DNA of 64,000 nt from Streptococcus parasanguinis CC87K (GTDB taxonomy: Bacteria; Bacillota; Bacilli; Lactobacillales; Streptococcaceae), in NCBI RefSeq assembly GCF_000507765.1, contig NZ_KI669401.1, positions 1,104,597-1,168,596 of the forward strand, in the 5' to 3' direction. The notes under the pieces are model-generated. The model was not told the origin of the DNA. It saw only the letters and a list, made by a program, of their open reading frames with translations, and searched no databases. Every line of letters begins with the position of its first letter. The first letter of the stretch is position 1. Position numbers and translations under genes: made by a program. Positions 44,852 through 53,756 of the stretch are shown one piece after another.

Positions 44852-45025
44852 TGAGTGGGACAGAAATCGATAATTCGTTAGAATTCGATTTCGTCGTCCC
44901 ACCTCCGCACAGTTGAGTAGGGCTGTATAAGCTGATGAAATCAGCGTAGTAGAGCCCACTCAACCACTGCGTCTTGCTCGACAATCCAAAAATAATTGAG
45001 AGGCTAGGACTTTTGTCCCAGCCTC
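44852..45025 (-). repeat. R1 three-hairpin repeat, copy 3 (inverted)
   Basis: The reverse complement of the element at 39853-40028, with a few substitutions. It lies downstream of scrK in the sense direction, so its first hairpin (GAGGCTGGGAC / GTCCTAGCCTC, one G-U) followed by an AU-rich stretch may end scrK transcription. It supplies a chance in-frame extension to the deformylase-like gene. Confidence 0.9.
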
Positions 45026-45063
45026 CTCGCTCTTGTTTCTAACCTTTAAGAGACAATTGCTTC

Positions 45064-45963
45064 TTATTTTTTAAGCTTCTCGCTCACTTCTTTTGCAAGG
45101 ACAAAGTTCCCCAAGGTCGCTGAACCATTGCCAGCAACTGCAGGTGTCACAATATAATCTCTCACATCAGGTACAGGGAGGTAACCGTTCAAGAGAGCAG
45201 TAAATTTCGTGCGAACACGATCTAACATATGTTGTTGAGCCATTACTCCTCCTCCAAAGACAACGACGTCTGGGCGGAAGGTAACTGTCGCATTCACTGC
45301 TGCTTGTGCGATGTAGTAGGCTTGAATATCCCATACATTGCTGTTGAGTTCAATGTTTTCCCCACGAATACCTGTACGAGCTTCCAGACTAGGACCAGCC
45401 GCAAGACCTTCCAAACAGCCATTGTGGAAAGGACAAACACCCTTGAATTCTTTTTCCACATCCATTGGGTGTTGAGCCACATAGTAGTGCCCCATTTCTG
45501 GGTGTCCAGCTCCCCCGATAAACTCGCCACGTTGGATGACACCAGCTCCGATTCCTGTTCCGATTGTATAGTAAACCAAGTTTTCGATATGGCCACCCGC
45601 ATTATTGCGAGCGACCACTTCTCCATAGGCAGAGCTATTTACATCTGTCGTGAAATAGATAGGTACATTCAAGGCACGACGGAAAGCCCCAACGATATCT
45701 ACATTGGCCCAATTTGGTTTTGGAGTCGTTGTGATGAAACCATAAGTGTTTGAATTTGGATCGATATCAATTGGTCCAAATGAACCAATCGCAAGCCCAA
45801 CTAAATCCTCAAATTTTGAGAAAAATTCAATACACTTATCAATCGTCTCAATTGGCTTGGTTGTTGGAAATTGTACTTTTTCCACAACATTATAGTTTTC
45901 ATCACCAACTGCACAAACAAATTTTGTACCGCCAGCTTCCAAACTTCCATATAATTTTGTCAT
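45064..45963 (-). CDS. scrK: ROK family fructokinase
   Basis: A 299-residue ROK kinase: ATP motif SLEAGGTKFVCAVGD at the N-terminus, sugar-site GAGHPEMGHYYV, and the zinc-binding Cys/His cluster CPFHNGCLEGLAAGPS (about residues 178-193). It phosphorylates the fructose released by ScrB to fructose-6-phosphate. It is downstream of scrA on the same strand, with a hairpin between them. AAAGGAG precedes the ATG. Confidence 0.93.
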   Translation of the reverse strand: MTKLYGSLEAGGTKFVCAVGDENYNVVEKVQFPTTKPIETIDKCIEFFSKFEDLVGLAIGSFGPIDIDPNSNTYGFITTTPKPNWANVDIVGAFRRALNVPIYFTTDVNSSAYGEVVARNNAGGHIENLVYYTIGTGIGAGVIQRGEFIGGAGHPEMGHYYVAQHPMDVEKEFKGVCPFHNGCLEGLAAGPSLEARTGIRGENIELNSNVWDIQAYYIAQAAVNATVTFRPDVVVFGGGVMAQQHMLDRVRTKFTALLNGYLPVPDVRDYIVTPAVAGNGSATLGNFVLAKEVSEKLKK

Positions 45964-46075
45964 GTTGGCTCCTTTTTTATTATGAAAAATATCCTGTATT
46001 TATTATAGCATATTTTGTAGTCAATCTTTTTCTCTTCTCTAAAGAAAAAACACACCTTTTTTTGAGAAATAAAAT

Positions 46076-46107
46076 TCAAGGACTGGAGATAATAGACCAG
46101 TCCTTGA
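46076..46107 (-). terminator. Hairpin after scrA
   Basis: Perfect 9-base-pair stem AAGGACTGG / CCAGTCCTT (46078-46086 with 46097-46105), loop of ten; the minus-strand tail GAAUUUUAUUU is only moderately U-rich, so it may be a partial terminator before scrK. Confidence 0.6.
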
Positions 46108-46123
46108 GAACTTATTGTTTCGA

Positions 46124-48067
46124 TTAAGCTTTGACTTCGATGATCGCATCACCCTTCGCAACAGATCCAGTTGCAACAGGTGTGACAGAAGCAAAGTCAG
46201 CTGTGTTAGTGACGATCACCATAGTTGTGTCTTCCAGACCAGCTGCGGCAATTTTCGCTGCATCAAATGTACCAAGGACATCACCAGCTTTGACTTTATC
46301 GCCTTGAGCTACTTTTTGATCAAATCCTTCACCATTCATTGATACCGTATCAATACCAACGTGGATCAAGATTTCAGCACCATTAGCTGTCTTCAAACCG
46401 TAAGCATGACCAGTTGCGAAAGCAATGGTTACTTCAGCATCAGCTGGTGCATAGACAACGCCTTCAGTTGGTTTGATGGCAATTCCTTGTCCCATCGCTC
46501 CACTTGAGAAGACAGGATCATTCACATCAGCAAGTGCTACTGTACTACCAACGATAGGAGTTACAATCACTTCATCCGCAAGTGTTGCTTCAACTTCTTC
46601 AGAAGCAGCTGCTACTTCTTTGGCTTCTGCTTTATCAGCAGTTTCTGCTGCTGCTACATTTCCTTCAGCCGCAAACACAGCTGCTGCTTTTGTCTTACCA
46701 TAGAAGTAAGTCAATGCAAAGGCTACCGCAAAGGCAATCACTTCACACAAGAGGTAGAATGGGATGGATGTTGCATTGATTGAAAGGAATCCAAGGAAAC
46801 CTGCTGATCCAAGGGAAACAGCAGCGACTTGGAGAAGACCCGCAAAGAGGGCACCCACAGCTGAACCGATAAGGGCACAGAAGAATGGGAATTTGTATTT
46901 CAAGTTAACCCCGAAGAGGGCTGGTTCTGTAATACCAAGAAGAGCTGACACACCTGCAGAAGATGCAAGACCTTTGGTTTTTTCGCTCTTCGTTAAGAAC
47001 AAGATGGCAAAAGTTGCAGCACCTTGGGCTACGTTGGCCATTGATGCAACGACGAAGATGAAATCTCCATGACCCGCACCTTTTTGCCAAGCTGAAAGTA
47101 ATTGTGTTTCAATGGCTGGGAATGATTGGTGAAGACCTGTCATAACGATCAATGAGTAAGTTCCACCAAAGACTGTCATACCGATAAAGCTTGTTGTGTT
47201 ATACAACCATACAATAGCGTCTGTGATTCCGTTTGACACCAAAAGCATCACTGGACCAACCACTGTAAAGGTAAGGAAACCAGTAATCATCACAGAAAGC
47301 AATGGAGTAAAGGTAAAGTCAACAGCTGATGGCAATTTCTTGTGGAAGAATTTTTCCAAATGTGCCAAGATCCAGATCGCTGCTAAGACAGGAATAACTT
47401 GGTAGGCATAGTTTGTTTGTGCTACATTGTAGCCAAAGATATCCCAGAATTTAGTAGCCCCACCAAGATCTGGCGTGGTCATGATCATACCGATCGCAGC
47501 ACCCAAGAAGATGTTTGCTCCAAAACGTTTGGCTGCAGAAATACCAACCAAAATTGGCAAGAACATAAATGGTGCAGCTGACATCAATTGGATCATAGCT
47601 GAAAGACCCTTGATAGCTGGGTACATTTCTTCCAATGATTTAGGTCCAAACAAACCAGCTGAAGTCAAGAAGTTCCGAAGGGCCATCAAGAGACCACCTG
47701 CAACCAAGGCAGGGATGATTGGAACGAAGATATCAGACAAGAGTTTAATCAAGGCCATCAATGGGTTGAATTTCTTATCTTTTGCAGCGATTTGTTTCAA
47801 ATCGTCTGTTGATACTTCTTTCAAACCAGTAGCTTTAATTAGCTCTTCATAAACAAAGTTTACATCTCCAGGTCCGATGATGACTTGGTATTGACCATCT
47901 GATTTGAAGGTTCCTTTGACATCTGCATTGTTATCAAGTGCAGCTTGATCAACTTTGCTATCGTCTTTCAATACCAAACGTAGACGTGTCGCACAGTGTG
48001 CTGCCGCAACAAGGTTATCTTTACCGACTGCTTCGATAACCTCTTTGGCTACTTTATTGTAATCCAT
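46124..48067 (-). CDS. scrA: PTS sucrose-specific EIIBCA
   Basis: A 647-residue fused enzyme II in the order B-C-A: IIB (residues 1-85) with phosphocysteine in [12 protein letters not shown], the IIC membrane domain (about 100-460, ten or so helices), an Ala/Glu-rich linker (about 465-500), and a glucose-type IIA (about 500-647) with active His in [12 protein letters not shown]. It imports sucrose as sucrose-6-phosphate. It is divergent from scrB with operators between. All catalytic residues are present. Confidence 0.95.
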   Translation of the reverse strand: MDYNKVAKEVIEAVGKDNLVAAAHCATRLRLVLKDDSKVDQAALDNNADVKGTFKSDGQYQVIIGPGDVNFVYEELIKATGLKEVSTDDLKQIAAKDKKFNPLMALIKLLSDIFVPIIPALVAGGLLMALRNFLTSAGLFGPKSLEEMYPAIKGLSAMIQLMSAAPFMFLPILVGISAAKRFGANIFLGAAIGMIMTTPDLGGATKFWDIFGYNVAQTNYAYQVIPVLAAIWILAHLEKFFHKKLPSAVDFTFTPLLSVMITGFLTFTVVGPVMLLVSNGITDAIVWLYNTTSFIGMTVFGGTYSLIVMTGLHQSFPAIETQLLSAWQKGAGHGDFIFVVASMANVAQGAATFAILFLTKSEKTKGLASSAGVSALLGITEPALFGVNLKYKFPFFCALIGSAVGALFAGLLQVAAVSLGSAGFLGFLSINATSIPFYLLCEVIAFAVAFALTYFYGKTKAAAVFAAEGNVAAAETADKAEAKEVAAASEEVEATLADEVIVTPIVGSTVALADVNDPVFSSGAMGQGIAIKPTEGVVYAPADAEVTIAFATGHAYGLKTANGAEILIHVGIDTVSMNGEGFDQKVAQGDKVKAGDVLGTFDAAKIAAAGLEDTTMVIVTNTADFASVTPVATGSVAKGDAIIEVKA

Positions 48068-48092
48068 AAAGTAAATCTCCTTATATTTTGTA

Positions 48093-48108
48093 ATGTAAAC
48101 GGTTCACC
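48093..48108. promoter_or_regulatory. LacI-family-like operator near the scrA start
   Basis: ATGTAAACGGTTCACC has the CG-centred form of LacI/CcpA-type operators but is not symmetric enough to be assigned. It lies between the scrA -10 and the ribosome site. Confidence 0.4.
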
Positions 48109-48124
48109 CGTCTCTACGTTTTTA

Positions 48125-48152
48125 ATTGTACCACGTATTGAAAATATGTCAA
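48125..48152 (-). promoter_or_regulatory. scrA promoter
   Basis: Minus-strand -35 TTGACA (48147-48152), 16-base spacer, -10 TACAAT (48125-48130). The -35 lies inside the operator-like ATGTCAACCGTTTTGC at 48146-48161. Confidence 0.7.
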
Positions 48153-48163
48153 CCGTTTTGCAG
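48146..48163. promoter_or_regulatory. Putative ScrR operator, scrA side
   Basis: ATGTCAACCGTTTTGCAG is an imperfect copy of the symmetric site at 48341-48358 and overlaps the scrA -35 box, where binding would block RNA polymerase. Confidence 0.55.
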
Positions 48164-48340
48164 GATTTTTTTGAAACTTTTTTGGACTTTTTGACACCTT
48201 TTGACAGTATGAAACTATTTTCACTTCAATAGAGGCCTGGAGCACTGTGTTTGTCTCTTTAAAGCTACTCTTTATTTTCATTTTCTTTCATTTTTTCATG
48301 GATTTTCAATTTCTCCTCTTTTCTTCGAGCCGCAAAATAG

Positions 48341-48358
48341 ATGTCAAGCGTTTGACAT
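48341..48358. promoter_or_regulatory. Putative ScrR operator, scrB side
   Basis: ATGTCAAGCGTTTGACAT is an inverted repeat with perfect seven-base arms around GCGT, 85 bases before the scrB ATG, and contains a TTGACA that could be a -35. It fits the LacI-family repressor ScrR encoded downstream of scrB. A TTGCAT-18-TACTAT promoter lies at 48385-48414. Confidence 0.7.
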
Positions 48359-48384
48359 TTTTTGCCATTTTTTTCATTTATCGC

Positions 48385-48414
48385 TTGCATTTTTAATAGG
48401 AAATCGGTACTATG
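48385..48414 (+). promoter_or_regulatory. Candidate scrB promoter
   Basis: TTGCAT (48385-48390), 18 bases, TACTAT (48409-48414), 28 bases before the scrB ATG. Confidence 0.45.
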
Positions 48415-48442
48415 GAAGTAAGAAAAAATTCGGAGGAATAAA

Positions 48443-49897
48443 ATGGAATGGACAACTGAACGTCGTTACAGACGTTACGAAGACTGGACAAAAGAAGAAA
48501 AGCAAGCCATCCAAGATCATATGGCCAAATCTCCTTGGCATACACACTATCATGTTGAGCCAAAAGCTGGTCTCTTAAATGATCCTAACGGTTTTTCCTA
48601 CTTTGATGGAAAATGGATCTTGTTTTACCAAAATTTCCCATTTGGTGCAGCCCATGGGTTAAAATCATGGGTACAAACAGAAAGTGAAGACTTGGTTCAT
48701 TTCAAAGAAACCGGTGTAACGCTTCTTCCAGACACAGATCTGGATAGCCATGGAGCTTATTCCGGATCAGCCATGCAGTTTGGTGACAAACTATTCTTAT
48801 TCTACACCGGAAATGTTCGTGATGCAGAATGGGTTCGTCATCCTTACCAAGTCGGTGCTTTGATGGACAAAGATGGAAAGATTGAAAAATTTGACAAAAT
48901 TTTGATTGATCAACCAGCTGACTCTACGGATCACTTCCGCGACCCACAGATTTTTAATTTCAAGGGTCAATACTATGCTATCGTTGGTGGTCAAGACCTT
49001 GAGAAGAAAGGATTCATCCGTCTCTATAAGGCTGTAGATAACGACTATACCAACTGGGTTCCAGTCGGTGACTTGGATTTTGCAAACGATCGGACCGCTT
49101 ATATGATGGAATGTCCCAACCTCGTCTTTGTTGGAGACCAACCCGTTCTCCTCTACTGCCCTCAAGGCTTAGATAAATCGGTCCTCGATTATGACAATAT
49201 CTATCCAAATATGTACAAGATCGGGGCAAGCTTTGATCCAGAAAATGCCAAAATGGTTGATGTATCTGAATTGCATAATCTCGACTATGGTTTTGAAGCT
49301 TATGCGACTCAAGGATTTAATGCTCCCGATGGACGTGCCTATGCTGTTAGCTGGCTAGGTCTTCCAGACGTTTCTTATCCAACTGATTCCTATGACTACC
49401 AAGGAGCTCTCTCACTAGTCAAAGAATTAACCATCAAAGATGGCAAGCTCTACCAATACCCAGTTGAAGCCATCAAGGACTTGCGAGCTGAGAGTGAGGA
49501 ATTTGCCAACAAGGCTCAAACCAAGAACTGCTATGAATTGGAATTGCAGTTTGAAAAAGATAGCCAAAACGAAATCGTCCTCTTTACCGATGCAGAAGGA
49601 AAGGGCTTAGCTCTCTCATTCGATCTCTCTAAGGGATTGGTCACAGTCGATCGAAGCCAGGTTGGTGAGCAATATGCCCAAGACTTCGGTACGAGCCGTA
49701 GTTGCACAATCGCTAACCAAGCAACAACCGCTAATATTTTCATTGACAATTCGATTTTTGAAATCTTTATCAATAAAGGAGAAAAAGTATTTTCTGGTCG
49801 GGTCTACCCACATGCAGATCAAAATGGAATCTTGATCAAGTCTGGAACCCCTACTGGAACATACTACGAACTTGATTATGGTCGCAAAGCTAACTGA
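48443..49897 (+). CDS. scrB: Sucrose-6-phosphate hydrolase (GH32)
   Basis: A 484-residue family 32 glycoside hydrolase: nucleophile motif GLLNDPNGF (about residues 46-54), transition-state Asp in HFRDPQIF (about 162-169), acid/base Glu in MMECPNLVF (about 221), and a C-terminal beta-sandwich. It splits sucrose-6-P into glucose-6-P and fructose. Ribosome site CGGAGGAAT. The scrR gene starts inside its last codons, so the two are co-transcribed. Confidence 0.95.
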   Translation: MEWTTERRYRRYEDWTKEEKQAIQDHMAKSPWHTHYHVEPKAGLLNDPNGFSYFDGKWILFYQNFPFGAAHGLKSWVQTESEDLVHFKETGVTLLPDTDLDSHGAYSGSAMQFGDKLFLFYTGNVRDAEWVRHPYQVGALMDKDGKIEKFDKILIDQPADSTDHFRDPQIFNFKGQYYAIVGGQDLEKKGFIRLYKAVDNDYTNWVPVGDLDFANDRTAYMMECPNLVFVGDQPVLLYCPQGLDKSVLDYDNIYPNMYKIGASFDPENAKMVDVSELHNLDYGFEAYATQGFNAPDGRAYAVSWLGLPDVSYPTDSYDYQGALSLVKELTIKDGKLYQYPVEAIKDLRAESEEFANKAQTKNCYELELQFEKDSQNEIVLFTDAEGKGLALSFDLSKGLVTVDRSQVGEQYAQDFGTSRSCTIANQATTANIFIDNSIFEIFINKGEKVFSGRVYPHADQNGILIKSGTPTGTYYELDYGRKAN

Positions 49898-50843
49898 TGT
49901 CGCTAAACTCGCCGGTGTCAGCCCTACTACTGTCTCACGGGTTATCAATAAAAAGGGATACCTGTCTGAAAAAACGATCCAAAAAGTCCAAGAAGCCATG
50001 CGAGAATTGGGCTATAAACCTAACAATGTTGCTCGTAGCCTCCAAGGAAAATCAGCCAAGTTAGTCGGCTTGATCTTTCCCAACATCAGCAATGTTTTCT
50101 ATGCTGAATTAATCGACAAACTAGAGCACCAACTCTTCAAACACGGCTATAAAACCATCATCTGCAATAGTGAGCACGACTCCGAAAAAGAGCGCGAATA
50201 TATTGAGATGTTGGAGGCCAACCAGGTAGATGGCATCATTTCAGGAAGCCATAATTTGGGCATTGAAGATTACAACCGGGTAACTGCTCCTATCATTGCT
50301 TTTGACCGCAACCTCTCCCCAGAAATTCCGGTTGTCTCTTCAGACAACTACGCTGGCGGGGTGCTTGCAGCAGAAACTTTAGTAAAAACCGGAGCCCGAA
50401 AGATTATCATGATCACAGGGAATGACAACTCCAACTCCCCAACAGGCTTGCGTCATGCGGGGTTTGCATCGGTTCTACCTGAGTCCATGATCATTAATGT
50501 TTCCAGTGATTTCTCCCCTATTCGCAAAGAAATGGAAATCAAACAGATTTTAACCCACCACAAACCAGATGCCATTTTCGCCTCCGATGATTTGACGGCG
50601 ATCTTGATCATGAAAGTCGCTAGAGAATTAGATATTCAGATTCCCCAGGTTTTGAAAGTGATTGGTTATGATGGAACCCAGTTCATTGAGACCTATACAC
50701 CTGAACTGACAACCATCCAACAACCCCTCGAAGACATTGCTATCCTCATGGTGGATCTTTTACTCCAAAAGATCGAAGGAAAAAAAGTAGCGACTACCGG
50801 TTATTTCTTGCCCGTTAGTCTCCACTCTGGAAAAAGTGTCTAA
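49878..50843 (+). CDS. scrR: Sucrose operon repressor ScrR (LacI family)
   Basis: A 321-residue LacI-type repressor: helix-turn-helix LTDVAKLAGVSPTTVSRVIN at residues 4-23, hinge NVARSLQGKS, then a periplasmic-binding-like effector domain. It should repress scrA and scrB until sucrose-6-P or fructose appears. The ATG at 49878 overlaps scrB by 20 bases; a TTG two codons earlier is possible. Followed by R1 copy 4. Confidence 0.93.
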   Translation: MVAKLTDVAKLAGVSPTTVSRVINKKGYLSEKTIQKVQEAMRELGYKPNNVARSLQGKSAKLVGLIFPNISNVFYAELIDKLEHQLFKHGYKTIICNSEHDSEKEREYIEMLEANQVDGIISGSHNLGIEDYNRVTAPIIAFDRNLSPEIPVVSSDNYAGGVLAAETLVKTGARKIIMITGNDNSNSPTGLRHAGFASVLPESMIINVSSDFSPIRKEMEIKQILTHHKPDAIFASDDLTAILIMKVARELDIQIPQVLKVIGYDGTQFIETYTPELTTIQQPLEDIAILMVDLLLQKIEGKKVATTGYFLPVSLHSGKSV

Positions 50844-50850
50844 AACAACG

Positions 50851-51025
50851 ATGCTGGGACAAAAGTCCTAGCCTCTCAATTATTTTTGGATTGTCGAGCA
50901 AGACGCAGTGGTTGAGTGGGCTCTACTACGCTGATTTCATCAGCTTTTACAGCCCTACTCAACTGTGCGGAGGTGGGACGACGAAATCGAATTCTAACGA
51001 ATTACCGATTTCTGTCCCACTCTCA
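50851..51025 (+). repeat. R1 three-hairpin repeat, copy 4
   Basis: Starts 8 bases after the scrR stop, in the sense direction. Nearly identical to copy 2; hairpin 1 carries one mismatch (GATGCTGGGAC). It is followed by T7 and by the nusB/scrR terminator. Confidence 0.9.
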
Positions 51026-51037
51026 TATTTTTTTACC

Positions 51038-51064
51038 AAAAAAAGAGCCAGTAGGCTCTTTTTA
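51038..51064. terminator. Bidirectional terminator between scrR and nusB
   Basis: AAAAAGAGCC-AGTA-GGCTCTTTTT is a 10-base-pair stem with U-runs both ways, immediately after the nusB stop. Confidence 0.85.
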
Positions 51065-51065
51065 C

Positions 51066-51497
51066 TTATTCTTCTGTCACAAATTGACTGAGGACACCGT
51101 TGACAAATCGTGAAGAGGTTTCATCCGAAAAAGCCTTGGCCAATTCCACCGCTTCATTGACTGCGACGATCTGTGGCGTATCAAACTCTGTCATTTCGTA
51201 AATTCCCAGACGAAGGATGTTTTTCTCTACCAAGGTCAAGCGCTCAACAGTCCAGCCGGTTTTCAAATGTTGACCGATTTGCTGGTCCAGTTGATCTTTG
51301 GATTGGTAGACGCCCGTCACGAGATTCATGAGAAAGGCAGGAAGATCGACTTCTTTGTCTTCTGCTAGGTCCTTGTCATGTAGATAAGCAAAGCGACAAG
51401 CTTCAACAATGTTTCCATCGTATTCCAAGGCCATCAAGGCTTGGAAGGCGCGCTCACGCAAATCTCGACGTGATTCTAATAAAATTTCATCAGTCAT
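51066..51497 (-). CDS. nusB: Transcription antitermination factor NusB
   Basis: A 143-residue all-helical NusB with SRRDLRERAFQALMALEYD at the N-terminus and LVEKNILRLGIYEMTEFDTP and AVNEAVELAKAFSDETSSRFVNGVL near the C-terminus. It binds boxA RNA with S10 to promote rRNA antitermination. The frame opens five codons earlier (51512); I chose Met at 51497, which overlaps the asp23 stop by 8 bases. Last gene of efp-asp23-nusB. Confidence 0.95.
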   Translation of the reverse strand: MTDEILLESRRDLRERAFQALMALEYDGNIVEACRFAYLHDKDLAEDKEVDLPAFLMNLVTGVYQSKDQLDQQIGQHLKTGWTVERLTLVEKNILRLGIYEMTEFDTPQIVAVNEAVELAKAFSDETSSRFVNGVLSQFVTEE

Positions 51498-51879
51498 TGA
51501 GGAAGTCCTCATTAAACAAATCTTTCAAGTCTGGTTTTGGAGATTTTTCCGTTGCGATACCAACAACGTGAATGTTGACAGCATCCAAGGTTACATCTGC
51601 CATATCATAAACTGCAGACTTAACCGCTTTTTGAATGGCTACAGCGACAGATGGTACAGCGACTCCGTACTCCAAATAAAGATAGATGTCTACTGAAACT
51701 TGACCATCTTCTTCTGTATGAAGGTAGACGCCACGTCCAAGTGAGCGTTTGGACAAGCTATCTGAAACACTCTTGTTTTCAAGCGAATAGACACCCTCTA
51801 CTTTTGCTGTCGCAATCGCAATAATTTTTTCTAATACACGTGGTGCAATAACGATGTCACCAAATTGTTCAGTTGCCAT
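51490..51879 (-). CDS. Asp23/Gls24 family envelope stress protein
   Basis: A 129-residue Asp23 (DUF322) protein: GDIVIAPRVLEKIIAIATAKVEGVY and VDIYLYLEYGVAVPSVAVAIQKAVKSAV are typical. Members are membrane-associated or cytoplasmic factors tied to alkaline or cell-wall stress. It lies between efp and nusB as in other streptococci. Confidence 0.9.
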   Translation of the reverse strand: MATEQFGDIVIAPRVLEKIIAIATAKVEGVYSLENKSVSDSLSKRSLGRGVYLHTEEDGQVSVDIYLYLEYGVAVPSVAVAIQKAVKSAVYDMADVTLDAVNIHVVGIATEKSPKPDLKDLFNEDFLND

Positions 51880-51915
51880 AGAAGTTCCTTTCTATTTGAC
51901 ACCCTGAGATGTCTC

Positions 51916-52476
51916 TTATGCACGAGAAACGTAAGTTCCTTCAGCTGTATTGATAATCAATTTTTGTCCTGCTTCGATGAAGTCTGGAACGTTTACCACA
52001 AGGCCAGTTTCCATTGTAGCTGGTTTACCAGAACCTGTCACAGTAGCACCTTTGATAGATGGTTGAGTTTCTGCAACAGTCAATTCAACAGTTGTAGGAA
52101 CTGTTACACCGATGACTTCGCTTCCGTAGAATTGAATTTTTACTTCTGAGTTTTCAAGGATGTAAAGCAATTCTTGTTCTACGTTCACAACTGGAATTTC
52201 ATATTGGTCATATGTTTCTGTGTTCATGAAGTAAGCTGTATCATCCATTTTGTACAAGTATTGAGCTGGAACAGTTTCAATAATAGCTTGCTCAAATTTT
52301 TCTTCTGGACGGTAGCTTGTATCAAAAGTTGAACCAGTACGGACATCACGCAATTTCATACGCATGATGGTGTTTCCTTTACCTGGTTTGTGGTGGCTAG
52401 CTTCCAAAACGCGGATCAATTTTCCATCAGCTGTTTCAAAGGTCATACCAGCTTTCAACTTACTTGCTTCAATCAT
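51916..52476 (-). CDS. efp: Elongation factor P
   Basis: A 186-residue EF-P with three beta-barrel domains; the loop that reaches the peptidyl-transferase centre reads [11 protein letters not shown] (about residues 27-37), with Lys at the tip. It rescues ribosomes stalled at proline stretches. First gene of efp-asp23-nusB, with the promoter at 52514-52542. Confidence 0.96.
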   Translation of the reverse strand: MIEASKLKAGMTFETADGKLIRVLEASHHKPGKGNTIMRMKLRDVRTGSTFDTSYRPEEKFEQAIIETVPAQYLYKMDDTAYFMNTETYDQYEIPVVNVEQELLYILENSEVKIQFYGSEVIGVTVPTTVELTVAETQPSIKGATVTGSGKPATMETGLVVNVPDFIEAGQKLIINTAEGTYVSRA

Positions 52477-52513
52477 GTTTTATTACCTCTTTTTAAAAAA
52501 TAGATTACTCTTT

Positions 52514-52542
52514 ATTGTAACACACTATTTGATTTTTCTCAA
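52514..52542 (-). promoter_or_regulatory. efp operon promoter
   Basis: Minus-strand -35 TTGAGA (52537-52542), 17 bases, TGTGT then -10 TACAAT (52514-52519). Confidence 0.7.
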
Positions 52543-52581
52543 ACAGCAATTTTCTCTTTTTAGGAAGGCTAGAAGGCGGAG

Positions 52582-52613
52582 AGAGATTACAGGAACGAGT
52601 CCTTAGAATCTCT
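52582..52613 (-). terminator. Hairpin after the SPFH gene
   Basis: AGAGATT / AATCTCT (52582-52588 with 52607-52613) with an inner AGGA/TCCT helix. No U-run follows on the minus strand, so its role as terminator is uncertain. Confidence 0.4.
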
Positions 52614-52641
52614 GTATCTCCAACTCCATCTTCACTATTCC

Positions 52642-53748
52642 TTATTGGTCCAAGGGCACAATATTGCCATCGGCATCTTTGGTGACATGGACATATTTTC
52701 CATCTACTTCAATGTAGAAGGTATGAGGCTTGTCTTGCGCTGGAGAGGCTTGTTTTTGAAGGTCATTGCCAAGGGCTTGACCCAAGTTCATCCCCATAAT
52801 CATGTTCATGCCATTGCCACCTTCATTTTTAGCAGCTGCGACCAAGGCTTCATTGCGAGCACGACGCTCTTCGATTTCAATGGTATTGTACTTCATCGCT
52901 GCCAATTCACTGTCCAGTTTATTGACCTTGGCCATACTGTCTGCATCGTAGCTCAAATCTTCGATGAGGACATTGGTTAATTCGATACCATATAATTCTG
53001 TCCACGTTTTGTTGACTTCGCGTTTTGCAACTTCATTGAAGACATCTTGGTCCGCATTGATATTGTAGATGTCTGCCTTATTTTCAGCCGTATATTTTGA
53101 AATGGCCACTGCAATTTTTGGTGCTAGATTTTGGCGCAAGGTTCCCTGAGCCACATCTTCCAAGGTAAATGGCTTATCTGCAGTGATTTGACGACTGACT
53201 GCACTGATGTAAAAGAGTACAGGATCTACCACTTTAACATCATAAAGACCATAAAAACGAATGCTAAGAAGTTGTTGGTAACGGTCGCTAAAGTACTCGA
53301 CTGGATTTTGAGTGCCAAATTTATTTCCTGTAAAAGGTTGCATCCGCACAAAAATAATTTCTTGTTGGGTGACCACTTGGCCACCAAATGAGAAGCGATT
53401 CTTGAACTGGTCCCAAGTCCCTTTAACGCCACCCTTTTCAAACAACCAGGCATTTTCACCAGCTTGCCATTCGTGGCTACCTGCTTCTAGAAGGTCTCCT
53501 AGAAAAGTTCCATTATTGACCAAGAGAGCAACATAGCCTTGAGGAACAATGACGACAGATCCATCTGTCAATAGCCCCGTATTTTGGTTGCTCTGACGAG
53601 AGCGTCCATCTGGATCTTTGGTCAAGAGCTGTCCCTTAATGGCCAAAGCTGTTGCCGGAACAGCTTCTGGCAATGTAATGGCTTCCTTAAATTTACTATC
53701 TTGAAAACTTGAAATGCCCGCTGAAAGGGCTGCTTTAATAAATCCCAT
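52642..53748 (-). CDS. SPFH-domain protein of the YdjI / virion-core-like family
   Basis: A 368-residue soluble protein with no signal or membrane helix: SPFH (band-7-like) domain at about residues 60-290 (VVIVPQGYVALLVNNGTFLGDLLEAGSHEW, FGTQNPVEYFSDRYQQLLSIRFYGLYDVKV), a coiled stretch EEIEERRARNEALVAAAK-like, a Gly/Met-rich patch and a short C-terminal beta unit (TFYIEVDGKYVHVTKDADG). Bacillus YdjI, its apparent relative, helps recruit PspA to stressed membrane. It is 8 bases downstream of the TIM44-like gene, so they form a pair. Confidence 0.8.
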   Translation of the reverse strand: MGFIKAALSAGISSFQDSKFKEAITLPEAVPATALAIKGQLLTKDPDGRSRQSNQNTGLLTDGSVVIVPQGYVALLVNNGTFLGDLLEAGSHEWQAGENAWLFEKGGVKGTWDQFKNRFSFGGQVVTQQEIIFVRMQPFTGNKFGTQNPVEYFSDRYQQLLSIRFYGLYDVKVVDPVLFYISAVSRQITADKPFTLEDVAQGTLRQNLAPKIAVAISKYTAENKADIYNINADQDVFNEVAKREVNKTWTELYGIELTNVLIEDLSYDADSMAKVNKLDSELAAMKYNTIEIEERRARNEALVAAAKNEGGNGMNMIMGMNLGQALGNDLQKQASPAQDKPHTFYIEVDGKYVHVTKDADGNIVPLDQ

Positions 53749-53756
53749 ACATTCTC

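Noticed and set aside
45229-45753. 174-codon plus-strand frame opposite scrK
   Set aside because: Mirror frame of a well-supported ROK kinase; Cys/Ser-rich translation with no recognisable domain.
34839-51025. Identification of R1 as the pneumococcal BOX element
   Set aside because: The boxA/boxC consensus as I remember it (ending GTTTTGAGCAACCTGCGGCT-like) does not match any R1 copy.
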